From Helichrysum umbraculigerum (Eukaryota > Streptophyta > Magnoliopsida > Asterales > Asteraceae), in the NCBI GenBank assembly GCA_949592205.1, contig CATIUR010000003.1, positions 84,903,001 to 84,967,000 of the forward strand: a stretch of DNA of 64,000 bases, read 5' to 3'. Position 1 is the stretch's first letter. The number at the start of each line of letters is the position of its first letter. This document shows, one piece after another, positions 34,301 to 44,077 of the stretch. A model generated the notes under the pieces. The model was not told the DNA's origin and did not search any database. It saw nothing but the letters and a program-made list of their open reading frames with translations. The position numbers and the translations under genes were made by a program.

Positions 34301-37300
34301 TCATCCAATTGCATATCTCAGTAAGTCATTAGCTCTTAAACATCAGTCTCTTTCCACGTACGAAAAGGAGTTGCTGGCTGTTATTATGGCTCTTGAAAAA
34401 TGGAGGGGTTATCTTCTCGATAGGCATTTTAAGATAAAAACTGATCATTTTAGCTTGAAATATCTATTAGACCAAAGAATTACTACTCCTTTTCAATTAA
34501 AATGGCTACCTAAGTTGATGGGGTTTGACTATGAAATTTCGTACAAGAAAGGCTGTGACAATGCAGCAGCTGATGCATTGTCTAGAGTTCAAGGGAGTGG
34601 TGAACTATCGACTATGTTACTTTCAACGTTTTCTAGTGATTTGTTGCCTCAAGTGGCAAATAGTTGGAAGAATGATGCTGCACTGCAAGGTGTGATTCAG
34701 GAATTAAAAGCTCATCCTGACAAAAGTACCAAGTACACATGGCATGCTAATCAATTAAGGAGAAAGGGTAAGCTTGTTGTGGGTTTTGATTTGTCATTAA
34801 GAACACAATTAATAAGATACTTTCATTGTGATCCCATTGGTGGTCATTCAGGGGTTCAAGTAACACTTAAGAAATTGGGTGCATTGTTTTACTGGAAGAA
34901 AATGAGTAAGATGGTTAAAACTTTTGTAAGGGAATGTGATACATGTCAAAGGCAGAAACCTGATTTGGCTGCATATCCCGGGTTACTTCAACCACTTCCT
35001 ATTCCTGATAGAATATGGGATGATATATCAATGGATTTTATAGATGGATTACCCTCTTCTCAAGGCAAAACTGTAATTCTTGTGGTAGTTGACAGATTGA
35101 GCAAGTATGCTCATTTCATACCTTTATCACATCCATACACAGCCCAACAAGTAGCTCAGGTGTTCTTGGATTGCATTTACAGATTACATGGTTTACCCAA
35201 GTCCATTGTGAGTGACAGAGATAAGGTTTTCTTGAGTCTGTTTTGGCAGTCATTATTCAAAATGTTGAAGGTGAGTTTGAAGTTATCTACTGCATATCAC
35301 CCGCAGACGGATGGTCAAACCGAAGTTGTGAACAGGGGTCTGGAATGTTTTTTAAGGTGTATGACAAGTGAACAGCCAAAGGAATGGGTGAAATGGCTAC
35401 CTTTAGCTGAGTATTGGCACAATACTAATTACCATACTACCATCCATACTACTCCATTTGAAGTTGTTTATGGGCAGCCTCCCGCAGTTCATATTCCATA
35501 TGTTTCTGGTGAAAGTGTAGTAGAAAAAGTGGATAGATCTTTGCAAGCTAGAGAAAAGGCTATTGAACTTCTTAAATTTCACTTTAAACGGGCTCAAGAC
35601 AGAATGAGAAATTTGGCTAATAAACATCGTACTGATAGAGTGTTTGATATTGGAAGTTGGGTGTATTTGAAGTTGCAACCTTATCGACAATTGACTGTAA
35701 GGAAAGGTCAATATCACAAGTTATCTTCCAAGTTTTATGGTCCTTTTCAAGTGGTTGAACGAGTTGGGCAGGTGGCTTACAAATTAGCCTTACCTGTAGC
35801 AGCTCAAATTCACCCGGTGTTTCATGTTTCACAACTTAAAAAGTGCCATGGGCAGCCTACTTCAAGCGGGACTCTTCCAAGTTGTGGAACAGATGGGTTG
35901 TTAGTAGCCGAACCAGTGGAAGTTTTGGGTCGTAGACTGGGTAAACAAGGTAATGTCGCTGCGGTGTTCATTTTAGTTAAATGGTCTAACGGAAGTGAAG
36001 ATGATGCAACCTGGGAGCTGTACACCGACATGGTTAAACGTTTTCCCCAATTCAACTTTGATCTTTGAGGACAAAGATTTTAAGGGGAGTGGATTGTTAT
36101 ATGCTCGTTAGTAAGAGGTCACAAGTGGTGCACGTGATTTTAGTTTAATAAAGGAACCTGAGAAGCACGTGAGTCACTGTTAGTTTGTTAGGTTGTTACG
36201 GTAGTTAATCGCGAGTATAAGGGAGTTGGTCCAAGAAGTCTAATTCATTCAGTTGTCAATTTGTAATCTTTCTTCTTCTTCTCTGTAATCATTCAATTGA
36301 GTGTAAACTCCATTAATACCATTTGGCTAAGCTTTCGAATTCTCATTCTTGTTCATAGAATTCTAGGGTTTAGTTAAGATTCCTTTCAATTTCAACATAA
36401 TTCTGAGGAATTTGTATCAAATTTGTGGTTAAGGTTAGGGTTTAGGGTTAGGTTTAGGGTTTAGTAGGGTTTATGGTTTAGGGTTTATAAGGGTTTAGGG
36501 TTTAGAAGGGGTTCAAGGTTTAGGGTTTAGAAAGATTTAGGGTTTAGCGTTTTGTAAAGCGTTTAGGGTTTAGGGTTTGGGGTTTAGGGGTTAGGGTTTA
36601 GGGTTTGAGGTTTGGGGTTTCGGAGAAACCCCAAACCTCAAACCCTAAACCCTAACCCCTAAACCCCAAACCCTAAACCCTAAACCCTAAACGCAACACT
36701 TTAACACATGTGTTAGTAAATGTGAAATCCACCAAAAAAATAAAAAAAATAAAACTTTTCGAAAGTATGTCTTGAGGGACGGCAAATCGAAGAGGAGAAA
36801 ACGACGAATTTAATGGTGCAATTTTCATAATTTTTGGATTTATCGTTTGTGAGATAATTGATGTTGGGGGTAAATGGGTTTTGTACATGTGAAACATTCT
36901 CTTTGTACACATGGCTTGATATCATTGGTTCCCTCATTCTCACACAAATTCCTATTCTCATTTGAACCCTACCCTAACTTTATAATAATGAAAAATAATC
37001 TCATACATTTTGTTACAACTATTTATTTACCGCCTAGCTAGCTAGCTAGCCAATTTTTTACATAAAATAAATATTGCTATCCAATAAATAAAACATTTTA
37101 AGATAAAAGCCTTTAAAAGGTAGGTAATTTGTACAAAAAATAATAACATATTGTCTTTACTTTTATCGTAACGTGAGTTAAAATGGTCATAATGAAAGTA
37201 GTTGCAGCAAAAAAAAATCACATTTATCACCTAAAAATATTAAAAGAATAATAATAATTATTATTTTAGGTAAAAAAAAACAAAAAACAAAAAGGTAGTA

Positions 37301-37984
37301 CCTTTTTCCGGTAGCTTTATCAAACAATCCAGCATTGGGTTTAAACAAACAAAAATTGGCATTCGCCGGCGAATACCCGAAATACGTATACGGATTCACC
37401 ATAAACCCAGCTTTTGTTTTCCTCAAAAACTCCAACATCGGACCCAAATTACCCACATCCCATCCGGGTCTAAACGAAGCATTACTCGGTGGATTCGATT
37501 CTTGTAAAATCCCCAACGAATGCGGACTCGATATTTTCACATCAGTAATCCCAGATTTAATCAAAGCAGCATGTAGCACTTTCATGGCAGGTACTAGATT
37601 ATCCACCAGGTTTTGCGGCCCCCAGTGAAGGACTTCTGTACCGACACAAATGTAATGGAATTTGGTAGCTGGGTGGTATGGTTTGATGTTGGTGTTGACC
37701 CATCGGAGGGCGTTACGAGGGTTGGTTAACGACGGGATGTCACCGTTGGGGACGGTGACGGTTACGGAGATGTTGGTGTTGGCGAATGATTTGATGATGG
37801 TGGGATTGACGTCGAAGATTTTGATGCGGTCGATGTTGGTGTTGGATTTGAGAAAGTGGGCGACTTGGGAGGGTGGTGGGAGGTTGTCGCCGAGGGTGCC
37901 GTAGTTGACGCCGATGGAGATGACGGTGGTCGGGAGGATGACGGTGGAGAGGAGGAGGAGGGTGGGGATTAGTGGGAGATTCAT
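28360..37984 (-). CDS. Glucan endo-1,3-beta-D-glucosidase, GH17 with X8/CBM43 domain (451 aa)
   Basis: Hydrolyses beta-1,3-glucan (callose) in the cell wall or at plasmodesmata. Exons on the minus strand: 37984-37302, 30674-30326, 28836-28542 and 28388-28360; all introns are GT-AG (phases 2, 0, 1). Residues 1-23 form a signal peptide, and the mature protein starts IGVNYG. The GH17 barrel spans about 24-340, with the acid/base Glu117 in CVGTEVL (usual motif GNE) and the nucleophile Glu258 in VAETGWPS. A Pro/Ser linker leads to the X8 domain (about 366-451) with six cysteines: CVPKP, VCSNG, DCRPI, ACFEP, NCDFA, SCKYL. It ends without a GPI signal. An alternative terminal exon (29301-29122) gives a GPI-anchored form. 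Intron 1 is 6,627 bp because it contains a foldback element split by H1. All exons are open and coherent, so the gene appears functional. Confidence 0.9.
29122..29301 (-). CDS. Alternative terminal exon of the GH17 gene: GPI-anchor signal
   Basis: Acceptor CGAATCAG precedes 29301, and the exon joins exon 2 (ending 30326) in phase 0. It encodes 59 residues: a Pro/Ser linker (APSLSPTLAPSNAPVPS), a Gly/Ser stretch, small residues suited to an omega site (SSASSNSA) and a hydrophobic tail ESALVIAFFVTLFS, then TAG at 29122-29124. This is a classic GPI-attachment signal. It lies between exon 2 and the X8 exon, so a transcript either uses it and stops (403 aa, no X8) or skips it to add X8 (451 aa). 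The sequence does not show which form is made. Confidence 0.75.
   Translation of the reverse strand, partial: APSLSPTLAPSNAPVPSIRPPGGGSSSGGRSLSPSSASSNSALALESALVIAFFVTLFS
31167..31491 (+). repeat. H1 5' LTR (325 bp)
   Basis: TGTTATATGC...TTTGTATCA. Contains CACGTGA motifs (G-box-like CACGTG near 31203 and 31234) and a CTT-rich stretch. Identical to the 3' LTR as far as can be read. Confidence 0.95.
31551..36068 (+). CDS. H1 Gag-Pol polyprotein with chromodomain (1505 aa)
   Basis: Single ORF encoding all proteins for retrotransposition. Retrotrans_gag-type domain at about residues 85-225; a zinc knuckle of the CFYCDQKYTPGHRC type at about 325; protease with active-site DSG (LIDSGSTHNF, about 405). 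RT has the YRQLNK (about 658), KLDLRSGYHQI and FFDDIL (about 755) motifs. RNase H carries ETDASG (about 900) and ends in DALSR. The integrase has the HHCC finger (CDTCQRQK) and a DFIDGLP...SDRD...TDGQTE core (about 1160-1265). A C-terminal chromodomain (VEVLGRR...ILVKWSNG...ATWE, about 1455-1500) should target integration to heterochromatin marks. There is no stop or frameshift. The ATG at 31551 follows a short leader after the primer-binding site. Confidence 0.95.
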   Translation: MVTSTRSTAMEDSTKQFITEAITSMMQASMAEMQGSFADIRAEMRRSLAEVRDQVTGISLQQKHLASEAQRTNGGDRPNQQYSRMSKVEFPKFSGEDVKGWIYRCERFFRVDGVSDDQKVLLASIHMYDKALLWHEKFIKRNGEDVAWVVYREAILQRFGTVYDDPMSQIKNLKFEGDIEEYQDAFDALLNRLELSEEYSIGLYMGGLPPQIEMAVRMFKPKTLADTYCLARLQVATLGVNASSWVNKAKTSYLPTSQSRNSNVNINQSASSSKPFLALPAPKPLLALPAPPNSWVNKQKRPMTVQPRRQLTQKELEEKRALNLCFYCDQKYTPGHRCESQLFSLEILGNTEELDGDEDEQSIKDQELCDEQSVIPHISLNALSGVNTFQTMRVKGHVNKQVVHILIDSGSTHNFLDLQTAKKLGCRLRRTCPLQVIVPGGNQMISSFECKGFSWNLMGHMFTTDVMILPLGGSEMVLGIQWLSTLGNILWNFDELRMEFTYKGNRVALRGTQKDPIQWLNGKQLSKKVENTATLSMMLCVYPITLLQMVGEPERTAQSTKEELNVELQALLDEFADVFAVPTGLPPHRSKDHRIPLEDDSQSVQVRPYRHPPTQKDAIEQMVKELLDSGVIRHSNSPFSSPVVMVKKKDGSWRMCIDYRQLNKCTIKDKFPIPIIEELIDELHGAQFFSKLDLRSGYHQIRMCESDVYKTAFRTHEGHYEFLVMPFGLTNAPATFQSLMNDVFRPYLRQFTLVFFDDILIYSATFQEHLQHLRVILQVMRSNDLFAKRSKCVFGVHHVEYLGHIISVHGVSTDPTKIQAMKEWPLPTTLKQLRGFLGLTGYYRRFIRNYAIISQPLTALLKKNAFEWNPMAQKSFDQLKRAMTEAPVLALPDFEKEFVIETDASGIGIGAVLQQGGHPIAYLSKSLALKHQSLSTYEKELLAVIMALEKWRGYLLDRHFKIKTDHFSLKYLLDQRITTPFQLKWLPKLMGFDYEISYKKGCDNAAADALSRVQGSGELSTMLLSTFSSDLLPQVANSWKNDAALQGVIQELKAHPDKSTKYTWHANQLRRKGKLVVGFDLSLRTQLIRYFHCDPIGGHSGVQVTLKKLGALFYWKKMSKMVKTFVRECDTCQRQKPDLAAYPGLLQPLPIPDRIWDDISMDFIDGLPSSQGKTVILVVVDRLSKYAHFIPLSHPYTAQQVAQVFLDCIYRLHGLPKSIVSDRDKVFLSLFWQSLFKMLKVSLKLSTAYHPQTDGQTEVVNRGLECFLRCMTSEQPKEWVKWLPLAEYWHNTNYHTTIHTTPFEVVYGQPPAVHIPYVSGESVVEKVDRSLQAREKAIELLKFHFKRAQDRMRNLANKHRTDRVFDIGSWVYLKLQPYRQLTVRKGQYHKLSSKFYGPFQVVERVGQVAYKLALPVAAQIHPVFHVSQLKKCHGQPTSSGTLPSCGTDGLLVAEPVEVLGRRLGKQGNVAAVFILVKWSNGSEDDATWELYTDMVKRFPQFNFDL
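36095..36419 (+). repeat. H1 3' LTR (325 bp)
   Basis: Preceded by the AAGGGGAGTGGA polypurine tract. Same length and, by eye, the same sequence as 31167-31491. Confidence 0.95.
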
Positions 37985-38500
37985 TTTTTGGAGTTATTTT
38001 GTCGTGAGATTGTGAAGATGGAAGAATTGGGGTGTGATTTTGTAGATGGGGGGTGTTTGGCGAGTATTGACCGTAGTCAAAGGGGTGCTGATTGGGACAT
38101 AGTGCGCATGTTAGCGAGAAGTGACATATGGTGGCGACAAAACATGTTGGATAAAGAAGCGAATAAGCCGAATAGTGTTTGAAATCGGATACCGCGTAAA
38201 AGGGGAAGATAAAACGTGTGCTTTTTATTCTTTCCGTTTCGAGAAAAATTGAGTTGATTCGTCATTTCGTCCCGTTAATTAACATAAATGTCTAAACTTT
38301 AGATTTTTAAAACTTAAAACTCTCTAATATAGCAAGGTCGTCAAATGAATTTGAAAGGCCCTCAAAATTGTGCTGATTGGGACATAGACTTTTGATATAT
38401 ATATATATATACATTGTCATAGGAATCAAAAAATATACTAGTTATTACTTAAAAAGTCTTAACTCTTATAAAAACCCCTCTTTTTAAAAAAAAAAAATTA
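37985..38500 (-). promoter_or_regulatory. Upstream region of the GH17 gene
   Basis: Sequence 5' of the glucanase ATG on the minus strand. No clear TATA box was seen in the first 200 bases. An 18-bp direct repeat, GTGCTGATTGGGACATAG, occurs at 38085-38102 and 38370-38387. A short TA-repeat is near 38395-38412. Confidence 0.4.
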
Positions 38501-40560
38501 TAAGTTCTGGATTCGCATAAGACACCTAAGCGAATCGAATTCAACTCGCTTCGCTTATCAACTCGTGATTGGATCTGCAGCCAAGTGAACTCGCTAATCA
38601 TATCGATCCGCAGATCAACTCGCTGGTCGATCCGCTAATCAACTCGATCCGCTAGTCAACTCGCTGCGAGTTGAATCGAAGTTTCAACTCGTTCGATGAA
38701 CAGCCGTCGCAAGTTTAAACTTAAAATCGATGATTTTGTTAGTTTTAACACGATCAAACGATACAATCACGTTTATTAAGGTTCGTTTAACATTAATCCT
38801 AAGGATTCATGTTCTAACAATCCATTAGTCGTCGTGAATCGATCAAAATTGAAACCGAAACCCTAAGTTTAAAAAAACTTCGATTTCTCGTTAATTAGAC
38901 GGTGAAATCCGTTGTATTTTACCTCAAAATGTTCGCAATCTAAAGGTGAATAAAGTCTACGGATCAAAAACTCATTCTCCGTACTCGAAAAATCGAAATC
39001 AAACGAAAATCAGTTTTCGTCTCGTTTTCACCAAGAAATGGATTCGCCAAGTTGAAGTGAACTCGCGAAGGTTGTGGATCCGGTGATCTGTTGACTCGTT
39101 TGACCTTCTGTTTTATACCCTTTATCCGATTCGCGAGATTTCAAGTGGATCCGCGAGTTGACTAAGTCGACTCGCAGGAATGAATAAAAACGCGAATTAA
39201 ATACTTAGTATAAATTAAAAGTCCATCATTTGTACAAGTCTAAAATAAAATTATTTTTCACTTGTATTTGGTACGTTTGTTCAACTCAAAAATTTAATTC
39301 CGAAGGGTAAAACCTAATAAACACAAAAACTTAAATTAACATCAACTAAAATAAGATAAAAACACAATTATGTAAACATTGGTATCAAGTACCATTTTAT
39401 TAAGCACTTGAGTAAAACACAATACATAAACAAAATGAATAAGAATTTATCTGCTTAGGGATCATATTAGAAAGAATAAGCAATTAAGTATTTATTTAAA
39501 AGTCTAAGTAGATTGGTAGTGTACATATCTCATGAAATTCAAATAAGTTACTATAAAATTACAACTAAAATTTATCATTTATACATTTATATTTATAAAA
39601 CTATATCTTAGGTACCTTTATCCACATAGCATAATTAATAAATGCATTACTCACATAAAGTGAATAGTTTATTTATAGACAGTCCAAGACGATTACCGGT
39701 ATTATGATCCACATAAACAAATTATACTCAATTTTCTAAGCAAACACTTTATTGTTAGTATGAATATTATCAAGTGCTTCCTATTATATGACATACTGAA
39801 GAATTCAAGTAAAACTCATAGCACTGCATCATTAAATTTCAAGGTAGCGGTTACTAAATGATGTATCTTTTCGAAACATATAACATACACTTGAATTTTA
39901 AGGTTAGACAAATATCAGACATACTTTGAATATGCTATGTTATCCAAGTCTGTACATAGTACAACAGAGAATCCCTTCTAGCATAATTCAAAATACATTT
40001 GAGAATATTAATTTAATTAAAGGTTTCAGATCTATACTTAGTACAACAAAGTCACCAGTAATTAAGTTAATACCCATATTTCTACTATTTGTCAATTAAA
40101 AATGCATGATAACAGTGTATGGCAATACCATCATTCAACAATTAAGACTTAATGTCATACATCATAGAATAGTAACACAAGATAATAAACAAGTAGTTAA
40201 TTAACTTCTTAAGGCTTACAAAATTTCATATAATTTTCCTACCAGTACATCATATGATGAAGCCATCTAAAGTTTTCACTAAAACTAGACAAATTATAAC
40301 TTGTAGATATAGGTGTATAATCAAATAAATATAAACACATACCTGATAGAACCGCTGTAGTTCTAAAGCAACTCTATTTGAACCTACTACCATATCATAC
40401 TTAGGACTTAAACTTATTATTGTGAAGCTTATTCTCCTAATGTACTATCATTTCCCTTAGTTTTTGCAGATAAAAACTTAAAATATTTTAAAGAATATTA
40501 TGTTTATATTCTTTAATGAAGGCGATTCCCCTTAGGTAACAAGCAAATGAATGCCATACG
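38500..40560. other. AT-rich non-coding stretch with decayed LTR-like sequence
   Basis: No gene is supported. 38500-39180 is unusually rich in ACTCGC/GATTCGC motifs and resembles the leader and LTR of G1 (46900-47760) in character, so it may be a diverged LTR or leader of a related copia element. 39180-40560 is AT-rich without recognisable structure. A clear 3' LTR for G1 was not found here. Confidence 0.35.
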
Positions 40561-40633
40561 CCTCCCTTTTTTTTTTTTTTTTTAAATGAACATAGAAATA
40601 CTAACTATTACAAAAATACCCTTGGAAGACTAA

Positions 40634-41068
40634 TCACTCTGGATTTCTCATTCCGTTTAGTTGAACCAACGTCTCAAATCTTGCTCTGTCGAACGCCTTT
40701 GTGTATAAGTCTGCTAAGTTATCCAATGATGAAACCTTAACTAATTGTATCAACTTCTTTTCAGCACAATCTCTAATAAAATGATGTCGAATATCAATAT
40801 GCTTAGTTTTACTGTGCTTTACCGGATTATTGGTGATCGACATAGTAGATTCGTTATCAATCATCATAGGAGTATTGGTTATATTTAACCCGTAATCCCG
40901 CAGTTACTGTTGAATCCAAAGGACTTGAGAGCAACAGCTGCCAGCTGCAACATACTCAGCTTCACATGTAGAAATGGCTACCGAGGTTTGCTTCTTGCAC
41001 TGCCAGGATACTAATCTACCTCCTAGGAATTGACATCCTCCGGTCGTAGATTTCCTATTCTGATTGCA
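40634..41068 (-). pseudogene. G1 RNase H C-terminal part (two in-frame stops)
   Basis: Continuation of pol in the same frame after TGA (41066-41068). It reads CNQNRKSTTGGCQFLGGR..., VAISTCEAEYVAAGSC, then TAA near 40904, then a last open part (SMSITNNPVKHSKTKHIDIR, DLYTKAF) to the natural stop at 40634. The KHIDIRHHF motif is the standard copia RNase H end. Both stops look like single-base substitutions. Confidence 0.8.
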
Positions 41069-44000
41069 TCATCCATAATCCGAATCAGTATAAGCTACGA
41101 GATCTAAGTCTCCATCAATCGGATACCAAAGACCCAGCTTAGGTTTCCCTTTGAGGTAACGAAAGATTCGTTTAACAGCTTGCATATGTGACTCTTTCGG
41201 ATTAGCCTGATATCTTGCGCATAAACAAACAGCAAACATTATGTCAGGCCTAGAGGCTGTTAGATACATTAGTGATCCGACCATGGCTCTATAAAGAGTT
41301 GGATCCACATTGCCATCACTCGATGTATCTGGACCTAGTCCATGATTGACTGAAATTGGAGTATTGTAGACCTTACTTTCATCCATCTTGAAGCGTTCTA
41401 ATAGCTCATATGTATATTTAGATTGATGAATAAAGAATCCATCCTTCTTTTGATCAACTTGTAATCCTAAGAAGAAATTCAACTCTCCCATTGCAGACAT
41501 TTCAAACCTTTTCCTCATGACTTTCTCAAATTCTTGACACATCTTTTCATCAGACGATCCAAAGATAATGTCATCAACATAAACTTGCACAAGAAGAAAG
41601 TCTTTCTTTTTCCACTTCACAAACAGTGTACTATCAATCAATCCTCTTGTAAATCCATTCTCAAGTAGATACGTTGATAGTGTTCCATACCATGCCCTAG
41701 GTGCTTGATGTAATCCATATAGAGCCTTATTCAAACGATATACTCTATCTGGATACTCAGGATCAGCAAACCTTGGCGGTTGTGAAACATACACCAATTC
41801 TTCCACTTTGCCATACAAAAAGGCACTCTTAACATCCAACTGATACACTTTTATACCAAAATATGATGCGAATGCTAAGAATACTCTAATTGCTTCTAGC
41901 CTAGCAACTGGTGCAAACAATTCATTGTAGTCAATACCCTCTTGTTGATTAAAACCTTGAACCACCAGACGAGCTTTATTGCGAGTAACAATTCCTTTAT
42001 CATCTCTCTTGCACTTAAATACCCATCTAGTTCCAAATGGATATTCTCCCTTTGGTAGGTCAACCAACTCCCATACTTGTAATTTAGAGAACTGTGATAG
42101 TTCCTCTTGCATTGCTTCTACCCACGAGCTTTCTTTTAAAGCCATTCGAACATTTTTAGGCTCGACTTGTGAGATAAAGCATGAATATAGACATTGATTA
42201 GGAATCCCTGTCTCTTTCATTGCAGTATACAAGCTTTGGTATTCTAAATTCTTAGACGTACTAGCTCTGGATTGATGCCTAGTTTGAACCGGAGTATTAA
42301 TATCACCGATGATGTTTTCAACGGGATGATTCTTACTCGTTCTAGTTGAAGCAACAGGCTCAACCGGAATCTCATCTTCTAAGTTAGTACCAATTTCTTC
42401 CAATGAAGGTACATCTTTCGTACGAGCAGAAGATATCCTTAAGTGTTTCAAAGGAGTAAGTATATCATCAAACTTTGTAGGAAGATCATCAAGATCTTCT
42501 GTTTCTTGAGACTTATCCTCTGAAGGTTGTTGTGACTCACTTGTAGAAGCTTTATCTGAGTCAACATTAGTCTTAATTCCAGACTGTTGAACACTTGATG
42601 TTGAAGTATGACCAGTATCCACATCTTCTGACACTAAATGTTCAGCTATCTCTGAATCACTGACATAGTCACTAATAGGAACTTTAAATGATGCAAAAAG
42701 ATCAGAATAGTCAAATTGCCAATCTAAGCCCTTATGAACATCAGGTGAGTAGCTCGTAACCTCAATATTATAAACTACCTCCAAACGTCCTGTGACTTTA
42801 TTAAAGACTCTCTTGTTTGGCGAATTGGGCATATAACCTAGGAAAAATCCTTCGTCAGCCTTCTCACCAAATTTTGCTTGATGCCCAGTCTTTAATATGG
42901 TGCATGAAACTCCAAAGGGTTCAAACCCCTTTAAGTTAGGTTTCTTATTGTTCAAAAGCTCATAACAAGTCTTGTTATGTCTCTTAACCGTAAGAACTCT
43001 ATTAAGAACATAACATGCTGTATTCACTGCTTCTGCCCAAAAGATGACCGGAAGCTTTGAATCAGCAAGCATTGTTCTTGCAGCTTCAATCAACGTCCTA
43101 TTTTTCCTTTCAGCAACACCATTCTGTTGAGGTTCATAAGGTGCACTGAATTGATGTAATATCCCTTTGCTTAAGCAATAGATATTCAACGTTGAATTCT
43201 TAAATTCTGTTCCATTGTCACTACGAATACGCTTCACTCTCTTTTTATAGACATTCTCTACTAGATCAAAGAACTCAATTAGAATTCCAGGAGTTTCATC
43301 CTTTGATCCCAAAAAGAATACCCATGAGAATCTAGAATAATCATCTGTGACAACCAAACAGTACCATTTGCTACCTATACTTCTCTTGCTTATAGGGCCA
43401 AAGAGATCCATATGTAGCAATTCAAATGGCGAGGAGATAGAGTTTTCAGTCTTAGGTCTGTGTGGTTTCTTGTGCTGCTTTCCTTTCATGCAAGGAACAC
43501 ACTTATCCTCAGACTCGAAACGTTTTTGTGGTACACCTAGAACCAAACCATTTTTGGTTATATAATTCATCTTTCTCCAGTTCAGGTGTGCCATTCTCCT
43601 ATGCCATAACAAAGCGTCTGTTTCTGAAGCCTTAGATATTAAACAAGTAGACACCATTGAAGAGTTAGGAACACCCATGTTGATAGCATAGATGTCATTC
43701 TTCCTTGACGCTCTCATTAATATCCATTCATCAGGAATTTTGAAACCTGGCTTCAGGACTAAGGCTTCCTTTTCATTAAAATAAACTGGATGACCTTTAT
43801 CACAGACTTGGGAAACACTCACTAGGTTATGAGTTAGTTCTTCAACGTAGTTCACATCCTCAAGAGTCAAAGTTCCATTTGAAACTTTTCCTTTTCCCGA
43901 AATTACTCCTCTTTTATCTCCTGCAAAATTTACTTTTTGCTTGAGACTCTCCTTGAAGTCCTTCAGTAGACTTCTTTCTCCGGTCATGTGCCTCGAGCAT

Positions 44001-44077
44001 CCACTGTCTACATACCACCAGATGTCCTTGTTCACAGCATGCTCCTGCACATAACACAAAACACGATCAGTTGTCAA
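41069..44077 (-). pseudogene. pol: G1 Pol: protease, integrase, RT, RNase H (1002 codons, no ATG)
   Basis: The frame opens at a TTG, 11 bases inside the end of the preceding ORF, i.e. a +1 shift relative to it. Protease DSG is in YVDSGCSRHMTG (about residue 24); GAG-pre-integrase has LLWHRRMAHLN...CVPCMKGKQ (about 160-205). The integrase core shows HMDLFGP, IRSDNGTEF and PQQNGVAERKNRT. RT runs from WVFKCKRD through QLDVKSAFL and GLHQAPRAWY to YVDDIIFGS (about 833). RNase H begins near SLMYLTASRPDI and stops at TDSDYG. It is an otherwise clean copia pol, so decay is limited to a few point changes. Confidence 0.9.

Larger units (their letters stand above)
31167..36419 (+). mobile_element. H1: intact Reina-like chromovirus in intron 1 of GH17
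   Basis: 5,253 bp. LTRs 31167-31491 and 36095-36419 are 325 bp each and show no difference by eye. Duplication aattt (31162-31166, 36420-36424). Primer-binding site TGGTATCAGAGC at 31494-31505; PPT AAGGGGAGTGGA at 36082-36093. One uninterrupted 1,505-codon gag-pol ORF. Short LTRs, small size and a C-terminal chromodomain point to the Reina lineage. Identical LTRs and an intact ORF indicate a very recent insertion of a potentially autonomous copy. Confidence 0.95.
30861..36974. mobile_element. Foldback (MULE-like) element with telomere-like core, copy 2, split by H1
   Basis: The left part 30861-31166 and the right part 36420/36425-36974 are together equivalent to copy 1 at 24682-25496. It is flanked by a perfect 10-bp duplication taactttata (30851-30860, 36975-36984), a length typical of Mutator-like transposition. 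Ends are GAGTAAGGTTCAAATGAG and CTCATTTGAACCCTACCC. Telomere-like TTTAGGG repeats run from about 36425 to the hairpin near 36628 and invert after it. No transposase is encoded, so the element is non-autonomous. Confidence 0.8.
30675..37301 (-). other. Intron 1 of the GH17 gene (6,627 bp, transposon-loaded)
   Basis: Donor G|GTACTA at 37301-37300; acceptor AAAG at 30676-30675. It splits an AGG codon. Contents: foldback copy 2 (30861-31166 plus 36425-36974) and, inside it, the chromovirus H1 (31167-36419) in the opposite orientation to the gene. Without these insertions the intron would be only about 0.8 kb. Confidence 0.85.
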
